Below, piece by piece: positions 43,650 through 55,243 of a stretch of 64,000 nt of DNA (position 1 is its first letter; each line of letters opens with the position of its first letter). Both the position numbers and the translations under genes were made by a program. Source of the DNA: Phytophthora colocasiae (Eukaryota; Oomycota; Peronosporomycetes; Peronosporales; Peronosporaceae); assembly GCA_018806915.1 (NCBI GenBank), contig JAGKQI010000087.1, positions 806,001 to 870,000 of the forward strand, in the 5' to 3' direction. The notes beneath the pieces are model-generated. The model saw only the letters and a list, made by a program, of their open reading frames with translations, ran no database searches and was not told the origin of the DNA.

Positions 43650-46035
43650 GGGACTGATTTTCTGTACGGTGTTCTACGACTTCAATCCAACGGAGGTGTC
43701 AGTGGTTATGGGCGTCATCTTCGCTACTATCATGTTCCTGTCGATGGGTCAGTCGTCGCAGATTCCGACGTACATGGCGGAGCGTGACGTGTTCTACAAG
43801 CAGCGCGGCGCCAACTTCTTCCGCACAGCGTCGTACGTGTTTGCCACGTCCGTGAGTCAAATCCCGTTGGCCGTCGTCGAGACGATCATCTTTGGCTCGC
43901 TAGTGTATTGGCTCTGCGGCTTCGTATCGGAAGCCAAGCTGTTCATCATCTTCGAGGTCATCCTTCTGCTGTCGAACTTGGCTATGGGCATGTGGTTCTT
44001 CTTCCTGTCGGCCATTGGTCGCAACGGTGACATCGCCACGCCTCTGGGTATGGTGTCGGTGCTAGTGTTCGTCATCTTCGCTGGTTTCATCGTGACCAAG
44101 AGCCAAATCCCAGACTACCTCATCTGGGCGCACTGGATCAGTCCCATGACGTGGAGTCTCAAGGCGCTCGCTATCAACCAGTACCGCTCTGGACCGATGG
44201 ACGTTTGCGTGTATGAAGGTGTGGACTACTGCTCCGAGTACGGCCTCAGGATGGGCGAGTACTACCTCGGTCTGTTCGGCATGGACACGGAGAAGGAATG
44301 GATTGTGTACGGCATCATCTACATGGCGGCCATCTACGTGGGCTTCATGTTCCTGTCGTACTTGGCTTTGGAGTTTATCCGCTATGAAGTGCCGGAGAAC
44401 GTCGATGTTTCCGAGAAGTCGGAGGACAGCGAGTCATACACGATGCTGGAGACGCCTAAGCAGAAGAACGCGACCAACACTGTGGACGACTATGTCGTTG
44501 AGATGGACAACCGTGAGAAGAACTTTACCCCTGTGACGGTCGCTTTCCAGGATCTGTGGTACTCGGTGCCGAACCCACACGACCCGAAGGAATCGCTGGA
44601 CTTGTTGAAGGGAATCAACGGATTTGCTGTTCCAGGATCGATCACCGCACTCATGGGCTCTTCAGGTGCTGATAAAACAACGTTGATGGATGTCATTGCC
44701 GGCCGTAAGACTGGTGGTAAGATCACTGGTAAGATTCTGCTGAATGGCTACGAGGCCAACGACCTCGCTATCCGTCGATGCACAGAATACTGTGAACAAA
44801 TGGATGTGCACTCGGAAGCTGCTACCATTCGTGAAGCCTTGACGTTCAGTTCGTTCCTGCGTCAGGATGCGTCGATCCCTGATGCTAAGAAGTACGATTC
44901 GGTGAATGAGTGCATTGAACTTTTAGGTCTGGAAGACATCGCTGACCAGATCATCCGTGGCAGCTCTGTGGAGCAGATGAAGCGTTTGACCATTGGTGTG
45001 GAGCTCGCTGCTCAGCCGAGTGTGATTTTCCTGGATGAACCGACGAGTGGCCTAGACGCTCGTTCGGCTAAGATCATCATGGATGGTGTTCGTAAGGTGG
45101 CCGACTCTGGTCGTACCATTATCTGTACGATCCACCAGCCTTCGTCGGAGGTGTTCTACTTGTTCGACAGTTTGCTTCTACTCAAGCGTGGCGGTGAGAC
45201 TGTGTTCTATGGCAACCTGGGCAAGAACTGCCGCAACCTGGTCGACTACTTCGAGAGCATTCCCGGTGTAGCTCCTCTTCCGAAGGGATACAACCCTACT
45301 ACGTGGATGCTTGAGTGCATTGGTGCCGGTGTTGGCAACAGTGCCGCCCAACAGACGGACTTCGTGGATACCTTCAACAAGAGCTCGTACCGCCAGGTAC
45401 TCGACAGTGAAATGGCGCGCCTCGTTCTACCGTGAGCGCGCGTCGCAGACGTACAACGCCTTCTGGTACTTTGTGGGCTCGACGTTGGCTGAAATCCCGT
45501 ACTGCTTTATTGTCGGCGCTCTCTTCACAGCGGTGTTCTACCCGATGGTGGGCTTCACGGACGTAGGCGTGGCCTTCATCTTCTGGTTGGCCTGCTCTCT
45601 CAGTGTGCTCATGCAAGTGTACATGGGTCAGATGTTTGCGTACGCCATGCCGTCGGAGGAAGTGGCGGCTATTATCGGTCTGCTCTTCAACGCTATTTTC
45701 ATGATGTTTATGGGCTTCAGTCCTCCGGCGTACGCGATCCCGTCGGGCTACACATGGCTGTACAAGATCTCGCCTTCTCCGACTGTGATGATCTACCTAC
45801 GTGGGACGAAGCCACACAGTCGTACACGAACGTGGGGTCAAAGTTGGGCTGCCAGCCGATGGCAGACTCCCCCGTGACGGTGGACCACATTACTATCAAG
45901 GAGTACACGGAGGAATACTTTGGCATGGAGCACAGCACGATCACGCGCTACTTCTTCGTGATCATCGGCTTCATCGTGGCGTTCCGTGTGCTGGGGCTTG
46001 TGGCGCTGCGCTACATCAACCACCAGAAGCGGTAA
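43059..46035 (+). pseudogene. PDR/ABCG transporter A5, 3' piece
   Basis: Continues A5 from FGTKYVTLMDE through TMD1, NBD2 and TMD2 to NHQKR at 46035. The NBD2 Walker A reads GSSGADKTT, where the family has GAGKTT, and CTGYC has become CTEYC. Near 45415 roughly 110 residues are missing (about SEMA joined to RLVLP in one frame and ASFYRERAS in another), removing the first helices of TMD2. Near 45773 a second deletion joins YKISP to FSDCDD with a frame change. With the E1 split and these losses A5 cannot make a transporter. Confidence 0.9.
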
Positions 46036-46837
46036 ATTCTCCAAAAACAACCAAAGTACTATAGTGCTTGCAAGTACTACTGGTAGAAACATTTCGTGGC
46101 AACAATACAATTTGCACATTTCCAGCCCATGTACATGTATCCACAGTGTTTAACCCCTGCAGCCAAAGTACTACCGGTATAGTACTTGCCAGTAACTACT
46201 GGCAGTAAGTACAACGTCGGCAGAGAATATTGACACAACCTGGAGGCCGGATGTCATGGATCTCTAAAATTCGGCGAGATGTCCCCTAACCAACAAAAAG
46301 ATGGAAGATGGACAGGACCCTAAGTCAAGGTAGAGGTAACCATGCTGGGTAAAGGGGTTTAAGTCGTGTGGCGAGCTCCACACTCGAGTCTTAAACCCCC
46401 TGGCATCGTTTCGCCTGGCTTAGCAAAGTGGCATTCACCCCCTCCTCATTTGAGCTGCAAAAAATAAAGCGCCAAATCTTACATACAAAAGCCAAGTAAC
46501 TCTGCGTCGAGAGGACGCCGACGATGCCACTGTTCCTACTGCTTTTTGCTTGTACACCGTCCATCGCAATCGCTTCACTTTTTGTCACCTCCGACAGAGG
46601 ATTGCAGCCACTTCACGGTTCTCAACGTTCACATGATATCCGACTTGGAGTGTCGTGGCGTGGATTCCCAAAGTAAACTTTTGCCACCTTGCCACGAGGA
46701 TAATCGCTCGTCTCAGTATTTCACCCAATCAGATCTCTCAATTCTGATTGTGCCAAACGAAAAACTCGGTTTTCACGATAAACATTACCACGTACAACAT
46801 CACGAAAGCAATTGACACCCTTCCAATGCCCCCACCA
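46036..46837. other. Intergenic between A5 and A6
   Basis: No gene is supported. AGTACTA-type motifs recur (46060-46210). An imperfect inverted repeat with GGGGTTTAAG (46354) and CTTAAACCCC (to 46399) forms a long hairpin. Short plus frames such as 46546-46815 look non-coding. Confidence 0.5.
46354..46399. repeat. Imperfect inverted repeat, about 20-bp arms
   Basis: GGGGTTTAAGTCGTGTGG and CCACACTCGAGTCTTAAACC can pair with small bulges around a short loop. It may be a MITE remnant or a 3'-end structure. Confidence 0.5.
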
Positions 46838-46853
46838 ATTCATTCCTGAATTT
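46838..46853 (+). promoter_or_regulatory. Oomycete initiator plus flanking element before A6
   Basis: AATTCATTCCTGAATTT matches the TCATTYYN-A-A-TTT core and lies 18-33 bp before the ATG at 46871. Confidence 0.6.
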
Positions 46854-46870
46854 GCCACTCAACAGCAAGA

Positions 46871-49800
46871 ATGGGAGTGACAACGACAGCTTCAAGTGAC
46901 GCGAAAAGCATCGCGTTCGACTCGGGTGCCGGTCTTATGGCCAAAGGCCCCGAAGCCCTACACGACCTCATGCTCTCGGACATTGAGGCGGCCACGGGCC
47001 GTTCAATGCCCCGCATGGACGTACGTTTCAACAACTTGTCCGTCACAGCAGACATCGTCGTGGTGGAGGACGACGGTTCCAAGCAGGAGCTGCCGACGCT
47101 ACCGAATACGGTGAAAAAAGCGTTCGCCGGTCCGAAAAAGCGATCGGTGCGCAAGGAGATTCTGAAAAATGTCAGTGGTGTCTTCAAACCGGGTACCATT
47201 ACGCTGTTACTGGGTCAACCAGGGTCGGGCAAATCGGCTTTATTGAAAATGCTGAGTGCACGCTTCCCGGAAGCCAAGAACATTACTGTTGAGGGGGACA
47301 TTTCGTTCAACAACGTCCCTCGTCAACAGATCCGTGATCGTCTTCCGCAGTTCGTTTCGTACACGGATCAACGTGACAAGCACTTCGCTCCACTTACAGT
47401 GAAGGAGACACTGGAGTTCGCGTACCAGGTGTGCGGTGGAGACATCACGAAGCGGAAGGAGTTTCTGGCTGCTTTACCGTCCGAAAAGGAGAACTTGGAA
47501 GCTCTACAAGCCACCAAGAACATCTTTCAACACTACCCGGACATGATCATCCAGCAGCTCGGACTGCAGAACTGCCAGGACACCATTGTAGGCGATGCCA
47601 TGATCCGTGGTGTGTCCGGTGGAGAGCGCAAGCGTGTGACGACCGGCGAAATGGAATTCGGTATGAAGTTTGTGTCGCTCATGGACGAGATCAGTACGGG
47701 TCTCGACAGTGCCGCCACGTACGATATCATCAAAACCCAACGCAGTATCGCCCACAAACTGAACAAGACCGTGGTGATCGCTCTACTACAGCCGTCACCC
47801 GAGATCTTCTCGCTGTTCGACAACGTCATGATCCTGAACGAAGGCGAACTCATGTTCCACGGACCGTGCAACAAAGTGGAGGGCTACTTCGAGTCCCTGG
47901 GCTTCAAGTGTCCTCCTGAACGTGATATTGCCGACTACCTACTGGATCTAGGCACACGTCAGCAATACCGCTATGAAGTGGAGCAAGGATCGAAGGCACC
48001 GCGTCTTCCTCAAGAATTCGGAGACAGTTTCCGTCAATCGGCCTTGTATCAGGAGACTCTCGCTGCTCTGGAAGCTCCACACGAGCCGGAACTGCTCAAG
48101 ACGGTGAAGGAGAACATGGACCCGATGCCAAAGTTCCAGCAGTCGTTCCTCGAGAGCACAGCAGCGCTCTTTAGGCGCGAGATTATGATCACGTACCGCA
48201 ACAAAGCGTTTATCGTCGGCCGACTGCTTATGATCATGGTTATGGGCCTGTTATTCTCCACGATTTACTACGATTTCGATCCGACGCAGGTGTCTGTAGC
48301 TACTGGTGTGATCTTCTCCAGCGTTATGTTCCTGTCCATGGGCCAGTCGTCTCAACTGCCGGTTTTCATGGCCAACCGCGACATCTTCTACAAGCAACGC
48401 GGAGCCAATTTCTACCGAACTTCATCGTACGTGCTGGCGAATTCCGCTGCAGGGATCCCATTGTCTTTAGCTGAAACTGTCATCTTCGGTACGCTCGTGT
48501 ATTGGATGTGCGGCTTTGCGGCTGAAGCCGGTCTGTTCATCATCTTCGAGCTCATCCTGCTACTGTCGAACATGGCAATGGGCAGTTGGTTCTTCTTCCT
48601 TTCGTCCGTGTGCTCGCACGAGAACATCGCGACTCCGTTGTGTATGATGTCTATCCTGATCTTCATCATCTTTGCGGGCTTCATCGTGACAACGGACAGT
48701 ATCCCAGACTACCTCATCTGGGCTCACTGGATTAGTCCGATGAGCTGGAGTATCAAAGCGCTGTCTATCAACCAGTACCGCTCGAGTGCCTTCGACGTTT
48801 GTGTGTACGGCGCGATCGACTACTGCGCAGACTACGGCTTCAACACGGGCGAGTAATACTTGAATCTGTTCGGCCTCGACACGGGCAAGGAATGGGTTGC
48901 GTACGGTGTCATTTATCTGGCAGCCATCTACGTCGTGTTCATGTTCCTGTCTTACTTGGCTCTGGAGCACCTTCGATACGAAGCACCGACGAATGTGGAC
49001 GTATCAGAGAAGGGAGCTGAAGATGGATCGTACGCCCTGTTGGAGACGCCAAAGGCCAGTCTTTCTGACAATGTGGTCGAGGTGCAAGTGAATTCGCACG
49101 AAAAGAACTTCGTGCCTGTGACTGTCGCCTTTCAGGATTTACACTACTGGGTGCCCGACCCGAAGAACCCCAAGGGTGAGCAGCTTGAGCTGTTGAAGGG
49201 AATCAACGGATTTGCTGTCCCCGGATCGATCACCGCTCTCATGGGATCATCAGGTGCTGGTAAGACGACGCTCATGGATGTCATTGCCGGCCGTAAGACT
49301 GGTGGTAAGATTGCTGGTAAAATTCTGCTGAATGGCTACGAGGCCAACGACCTCGCTATCCGACGATGCACGGGATACTGTGAACAAATGGATGTGCACT
49401 CGGAAGCTGCTACGATTCGTGAAGCTTTGACGTTCAGTTCGTTCCTGCGTCAGGATGCATCGATCCCTGATGCTAAGAAGTACGACTCGGTGAACGAGTG
49501 CATTGAACTATTGGGACTGGAAGACATCGCTGACCAGATCATCCGTGGCAGCTCTGTGGAGCAGATGAAGCGTTTGACGATCGGTGTGGAACTCGCTGCT
49601 CAGCCGAGTGTGATTTTCCTGGATGAACCGACGAGTGGTTTGGATGCTCGCTCGGCTAAGATCATCATGGATGGTGTTCGTAAGGTGGCCGACTCTGGTC
49701 GTACCATTATCTGTACGATCCACCAGCCTTCGTCGGAGGTGTTCTACCTGTTTGACAGTTTGCTTCTACTCAAGCGTGGTGGTGAGACTGTGTTCTATGG

Positions 49801-50963
49801 TGACCTCGGAAAGAACTGCCGCAACTTGATTGACTACTTCGAGGGAATTCCTGGCGTGGCTCCTCTTCCGAAGGACTACAACCCTGCTACGTGGATGCTT
49901 GAGTGCATTGGTGCGGGTGTTAACAACTCAGCGGCGGACGAAACGGACTTCGTGGAAACCTTCAACAAGAGTTCGTACAATGAGCAGTTGACGACCAACA
50001 TGGCCAAGGAAGGAATCACTGTTCCTTCTCCAGACCTCCCGGAGATTGTGTTCGACAAGAAGCGCAGTCACTCAGATGAACTTCGTTGTCATGCGCTTCT
50101 TCCAAATGTACTGGCGCACACCGAGCTACACTCTCACTCGGCTGATCATGTCACTCTTCCTGGCTTTGATCTTTGGCGTCGTCTTCATCAACCCTGACTA
50201 CGCGTCGTACGCTGGCCTCAACTCTGGTGTCGGTATGGTGTTCATGGCCGCGCTTTTCCTCTCCATGATGGCGTTCAATAGTGTCATCCCCCTTACGAGT
50301 TCCGAACGCCCATCGTTCTACCGTGAACGTGCATCACAGACGTACAACGCGTTCTGGTACTGGCTTGGCGGTACGTTGGTGGAGATCCCCTGGTGTTTCG
50401 CGAGTGGCCTCTTGTTCACAGTCGTGCTGTATCCTCTTGCCGGTTTCACGGAGTTCATGACGGGCGTCTACTTCTGGGTGGCCATTTCTCTCACTGTGTT
50501 CATGCAAGTTTCTCTCGGCCAATTCTTCACGTACGCCATGCCAACGGGAGAAGTGGCGTCGATCGTCGGAATGCTGTTCAACAGTGTCCTCATGATGTTC
50601 ATGGGCTACAACCCGCCGGCGTCCTCCATCCCTCAAGGCTACCAGTGGCTGTACACCATTTCGCCGCAGAAATTCCCCATGTGCATCCTGGTGGCGCTGG
50701 TTTTCACCAAGTGCGATGAACTACCGACTTGGGATGAAACTACGCAGTCGTACATCAATGTTGGCTCGGATCTCGGCTGTCAACCGATGGCGAATGCACC
50801 GGCCACGATCGGCCACACGACGCTGAAGGAGTACACGGAGTCGTACTTTGGCTTCAAACACGACGAGATCGGCCAGAACTTCGGCATTGTCGTTGGCTGC
50901 ATCGCGCTGTTCCGAATTTGGGGGCTGCTGGCTCTGCGCTTCGTCAACCACCAGAAGAGATAA
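46871..50963 (+). pseudogene. PDR/ABCG full transporter A6, one nonsense and one frameshift
   Basis: Starts at the ATG at 46871 (MGVTTTASSDAKS). NBD1 (GQPGSGKS, VSGGERKRV, LMDEISTGLD) and TMD1 are clean to TAA at 48854-48856, where sister copies have TAC (GEYY). The same frame then continues through NBD2 (GSSGAGKTT, VIFLDEPTSGLD) to about 50060. There several bases are missing at KKRxAxSxTQM, so TMD2 is read in another frame from about 50063 (VTQMNFVVMRFF) to TAA at 50963 (NHQKR). Apart from these two lesions all motifs and the length are normal, making A6 the second best preserved copy after A4. Confidence 0.88.
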
Positions 50964-51618
50964 GTGTCTTTGGGATTTCCAGTGCCAAGAGCACTGTTCT
51001 TGATTGAAAACAAAACTAAATCAAATGTATGCTTGCTTCACTTGAACGTTATTTTGATGTAGTTTTTTTTAGTGATCCGAAAAAAATAGTACTACGTAGT
51101 ATGTAGTAAAAAGTCTCGCGTAGAATCACACCAAGCTGTCAGCAGTACATATACCATGGTACATGTACACGCGGTCAAGCTACTTGGTCTGCAAGCTGGT
51201 GGCGTCAACACTCGCCAGTCGACTGCTGTACCACCACTGACAGGCTGTGTCAGCGACAGCGGGACAACAGGTACGTGGATAAGTTACTTCAGTACACGTA
51301 GCCTGTCATCCCAAGAATTCTCCCGACACAGGGCTGTCTACCAGACATGAAGTGATGCTGCTGGTTATGAGTCTTAAAGTTGCGACGTCCGTCAAAAACT
51401 GGTTGGGTCAAGCAAACATTTCAGCGGCAATTTCAGGCCATCATCAGGGGACCGGTTTTGTACAACTGCAGGACCCCGACGCCATCATCAATTTGGCTCC
51501 GTAAGTCGTAGACTCGTACCTGCATTTTGGAAGGTATATGCATGATTACAGTCCGTTTACTTCACCTAATCTATTTTTCAATTATGCTGTACACAAGGTT
51601 TATGCAATGTCTGATATT
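50964..51618. other. Intergenic after A6
   Basis: No gene seen. An AGTACTACGTAGTATGTAGT stretch near 51089 repeats the AGTACTA theme seen after A5. Short frames have no recognisable content. Confidence 0.5.
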
Positions 51619-52079
51619 AGAGACTTTCAGAAGCCCCGGAAAATGAAAATCACGTACATGTAGTGAAAAACACGTGGCAGGATACCGCTTTTTGACTAAG
51701 GGTTTTCGGTACGAAAGGCCGCTTCAGGTTTACCGGGAAAAATAAACCCGTGACAAAATCACGTAGTCTTCCCCAAGTGGTAGTGGTAGTCAAAGTTGGT
51801 AGAGGCAGCCTTAGACATCAATGGCACTCTTCCACTACCAGCTCTTCACTCTCATGAGCCTCACACAGCTCATAAGCGCATGGCCCGCTCATTCGGGTAG
51901 ATATTCCATCCGGGCCTTTCATTAGGACGGGCATCCGAGGCCTGCAGCTTCCGCACTGAAATCCGGTATCGTTATTGGAATCGAAAAACACGTGGGAGGG
52001 GTCGCGCTAAAAATAGATGGCTGCGCTACGTGATTATGACTACGGGTTTTTGCAATTTCCGGGGCTTCTGAAAGCCTCT
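51619..52079. mobile_element. MITE-like element with 24-bp inverted ends, 461 bp
   Basis: The left end AGAGACTTTCAGAAGCCCCG and the right end pair over 24 bp with one mismatch. ATT lies immediately outside both ends (51616-51618 and 52080-52082), suggesting a 3-bp target duplication as made by PIF/Harbinger or CACTA families. It is non-coding. CACGTG-like motifs lie near both ends. The superfamily is uncertain. Confidence 0.7.
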
Positions 52080-52284
52080 ATTGACTAGATAGAGGACATT
52101 TTCGCATTATCACCCCTATCCACCCAACGATTATGTCCGTCGTAATGGCGGTACGGCATTCGTTAGACGGATCCCATACAGTTGTGTCGATTGTGTTCCT
52201 CTCCTTCTTCCTGTGCGATGCAATCATTGATGCAAGAGCGACAAATTGTCTCCGGATGTGTATTGTACAACTTCAGTTTTCCAC

Positions 52285-52300
52285 TTGCCATTCTCCATTT
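52285..52300 (+). promoter_or_regulatory. Oomycete initiator plus flanking element before A7
   Basis: TTGCCATTCTCCATTT fits CATTYYNCAWTTT, with C in place of T at the first initiator base. It lies 36-51 bp before the A7 ATG. Confidence 0.55.
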
Positions 52301-52335
52301 CACCTTCGAGGACTCAAGTCAATCCGCAAAGAGAA

Positions 52336-53972
52336 ATGGACGGAGACCAGCTCAAACATCTCGAGTACGACTCGGGAACAGCCATGTTGGCCCACGGCCC
52401 GCACGAACTGCATCGTCACATGGCTACGAAGATTGAGACTTCTCTAGGTCGACCCATGCCTCAGATGGACATTCGATTCAAGAACTTGTCGCTCAGTGCC
52501 GACATCGTCGTGGTGGATGACAACAGCTCCAAGCACGAGCTCCCGACCATCGCCAATGACCTTAAGAAAATGTTCGTCGGGCCGAAGAAGCGCACCGTCC
52601 GCAAGGAAATTCTTAAAGATATCAGCGGCGTCTTCCAACCGGGGAAGATCACGTTGTTACTGGGTCAACCGGGTTCGGGCAAGTCGGCATTGATGAAGAT
52701 GCTGAGTGGACGGTTCCCCATTGAGAAGAACATCACGGTGGAAGGTGACATCACGTTCAACAGTATGAAACGTGAAGACGTCATCAAGACACTACCTCAA
52801 TTCGTGTCGTACGTGAACCAGAGAGACAAGCACTTCCCTACGCTTACAGTGAAGGAAACACTTGAGTTTGCACACAAGTTCTGCGGTGGTGAGTTCCTGC
52901 GACGTGGTGACGAACTACTGTCCAAAGGCAACGAGAAGGAGAACGTGGAAGCCTTGGAAGCTACCAAGGCCTACTTTAGCCACTACCCGGACATTGTGAT
53001 CCAACAACTTGGTCTTCAGAACTGTCAGGATACCATTGTTGGTGACGCTATGCTCCGTGGTGTTTCCGGTGGTGAACGGAAGCGTCTGACGACTGGTGAG
53101 ATGGAGTTCGGTATCAAGTACGTGTCACTCATGGACGAGATCAGTACAGGTCTCGACAGTGCCGCCACGTACGATATCATTAACACACAGCGCAGTGTGG
53201 CGCACACTCTTCACAAGAACGTGGTGATCGCGTTGCTACAGCCTTCGCCGGAGGTTTTCTCGCTCTTCGACGACGTGATGATCCTTAACGAAGGTGAACT
53301 CATGTACCACGGCCCGTGCGACCGAGTACAGGACTACTTTGACAGCTTGGGCTTCTCCTGTCCGCCAGAACGTGATATCGCCGATTATCTGTTGGATCTG
53401 GGAACGAACGAGCAGTACCGGTACGAGGTGCCAAACTACCACACCAAGCAGCCACGTCAAGCCAGTGACTTCGCCGACGTGTTCAAGCGATCGGATATCC
53501 ATTTGAACATGCTGAAGGAGCTGGATGCTCCTCACGCTCCGGAATTGCTACAAGTTGCAACTGAACACGTCCAGCCGATGCCGCAGTTCCACTAGGGATT
53601 CGTGGAGAGTACACTTACTCTACTCCGTCGTCAGTTGATGATCACGTACCGCAACAAACCATTCGTTATTGGTCGGTTAACGATGATCACCGTCATGGGA
53701 CTGCTCTACTGTACAACGTTCTACCAATTCGACCCCACGCAGGTGTCGGTGGTCATGGGTGTCGTCTTCTCTTCGATTTTGTTCTTGTCCATGGGACAAT
53801 CGTCCCAGATTCCGACGTACATGGCCGAGCGTGACATCTTCTACAAGCACCGAGGGGCCAATTTCTTCCGGACAGCTTCGTACGTGCTCGCTACATCGGC
53901 CAGTCAGATCCCGTTGGCTATTGCTGAGTCCATCATCTTTGGTACACTGGTGTACTGGGTCTGTGGCTTTAA
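52336..53972 (+). pseudogene. PDR/ABCG transporter A7, truncated in TMD1
   Basis: The ATG at 52336 (MDGDQLKHLEYDSG) is preferred over the in-frame upstream extension, which overlaps the initiator. NBD1 is complete (GQPGSGKS, VSGGERKRL, LMDEISTGLD). TAG at 53593-53595 stands where A3 and A5 have CAG (FHQSF); the same frame then continues through five or so TMD1 helices to YWVCGF at about 53968. There the sequence turns at TTAA into a transposon end. NBD2 and TMD2 are absent from the window and may lie beyond the nested insertions that follow. Confidence 0.88.
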
Positions 53973-54133
53973 CCCTTTAAGCCCCAGCCGAAAATCGAGG
54001 TGTATCGACCGAAATTATGTTGGAACCTCCAACATAATTTATCTAGGTATTTGTATAGAACCTCCTTAAGTCCGAAATTACACACGGATATGGACGGGCG
54101 AAAGTAGAAGGTTCACCTGTACATAGTTTAGCA
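53969..54133. mobile_element. piggyBac-like left end, interrupted by MULE-2
   Basis: A7 coding stops at TTAA (53969-53972), followed by CCCTTTAAGCCCC. A TTAA target with CCC-starting ends is the piggyBac pattern. A perfect 13-bp inverted repeat (AAATTATGTTGGA, ACC, then its complement) lies at 54012-54040. No transposase is in view and the other end is not in the window, so the superfamily is tentative. Confidence 0.45.
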
Positions 54134-54923
54134 GGGAAAATCTATGGAGCTCGAGGTTACGGAGCTCGAGGTACCAAAAAATCATATGAGTTGACCAAAA
54201 TAAAAATAGTCAACACAAATTTTTATTTTATTGCAAAGTAATTATCTCATAGCGGTTATTCTATTCTAGCGGTTATTCAATGAGTAGTGGTTATTCTACG
54301 AGTACTTTAGTGTTTATTATGGATAAATGTAGGCTGCATCGCATACCCATGAGATGCTTTGCTACTTTTCAGTATTCGGTTATGAAACCCACATGGCCTC
54401 CTTTTCAATATTTGGTTATGAAACTCACGTGGCCTGTAAAACAAGGCGTGAAACCTACATTTGCCTTTGAGTTTTGCTCTTTTCAAGTGCATTCATTATT
54501 TGATTATGGCTTCAACACCAACATCGGCACCACCTCCACCAACAACCTCGAGCTACCTCATTCCGCCACCTCCGGAACAAGTATTTGACTCTTATGAAGA
54601 GGTAGAGACTGCCCTTCACGCGTGGAATCGGCGCCAAGTTATTGACGTGACAAAGGCCCATAACAAGAAAAACAAGGCAAAAGAAATTCGACAACGTGAT
54701 TTCCAATGCGACCACTACGGCAAAACCAAGAACACACGTCACCTCCGAGAGGAAGATCGAGTTCGTACACAACGGGGAACAAGCAAAATTGGGTGCAAGA
54801 TGAAGATTCGTATTGAAGCGGTCGATGCGAACAATGTGACCGGAAGTTCGAAAATAGTCCATCTTAATGGATCCAACATCCACAACCACCCCGCCTCTCG
54901 TGACTAGAGAATGTAAATGGATG

Positions 54924-55028
54924 AGGATAACCGGTTTGAACCGAATACAATTCGAATATCAACCGGTTAGAACCGGTCTTGAAAATATCCGAATCCAAAC
55001 CGAATTAGAACCGGTTCAATCCGGTTAA
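54924..55028. repeat. Subterminal CCGGTT repeats, left end of hAT-2
   Basis: At least six CCGGTT or AACCGGTT-like units in about 100 bp, in both orientations. They are likely transposase-binding sites, as known for other hAT elements. The matching cluster is at 59540-59642. Confidence 0.75.
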
Positions 55029-55243
55029 ACTAAAGCGTAATTGGACAGAATTTGAGCGAATCAAATCACGAAATAACTCTGTAAAATTTGCTGACTCTGT
55101 TTGATGTGATGCAGTTTATAATTTTCAAGAGATGAATATCACTAAGATCAGACAACAGAACCGTAAGTTACGGTCCGTAACTCAGTCCCCTGGAACTGGC
55201 GTAGTCGCGGCACGCTGAGAGCTAAGCGCTAGTGTCAGTGGCA

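Noticed and set aside
1577..53595. Possible stop-codon reassignment, because several in-frame TAA/TAG occur in ABC genes (two at Gln positions)
   Set aside because: Other internal stops replace Glu, Tyr, Ser and Trp codons, sister copies have sense codons at each site, and genes end normally with TAG or TAA. Pseudogene decay fits better.
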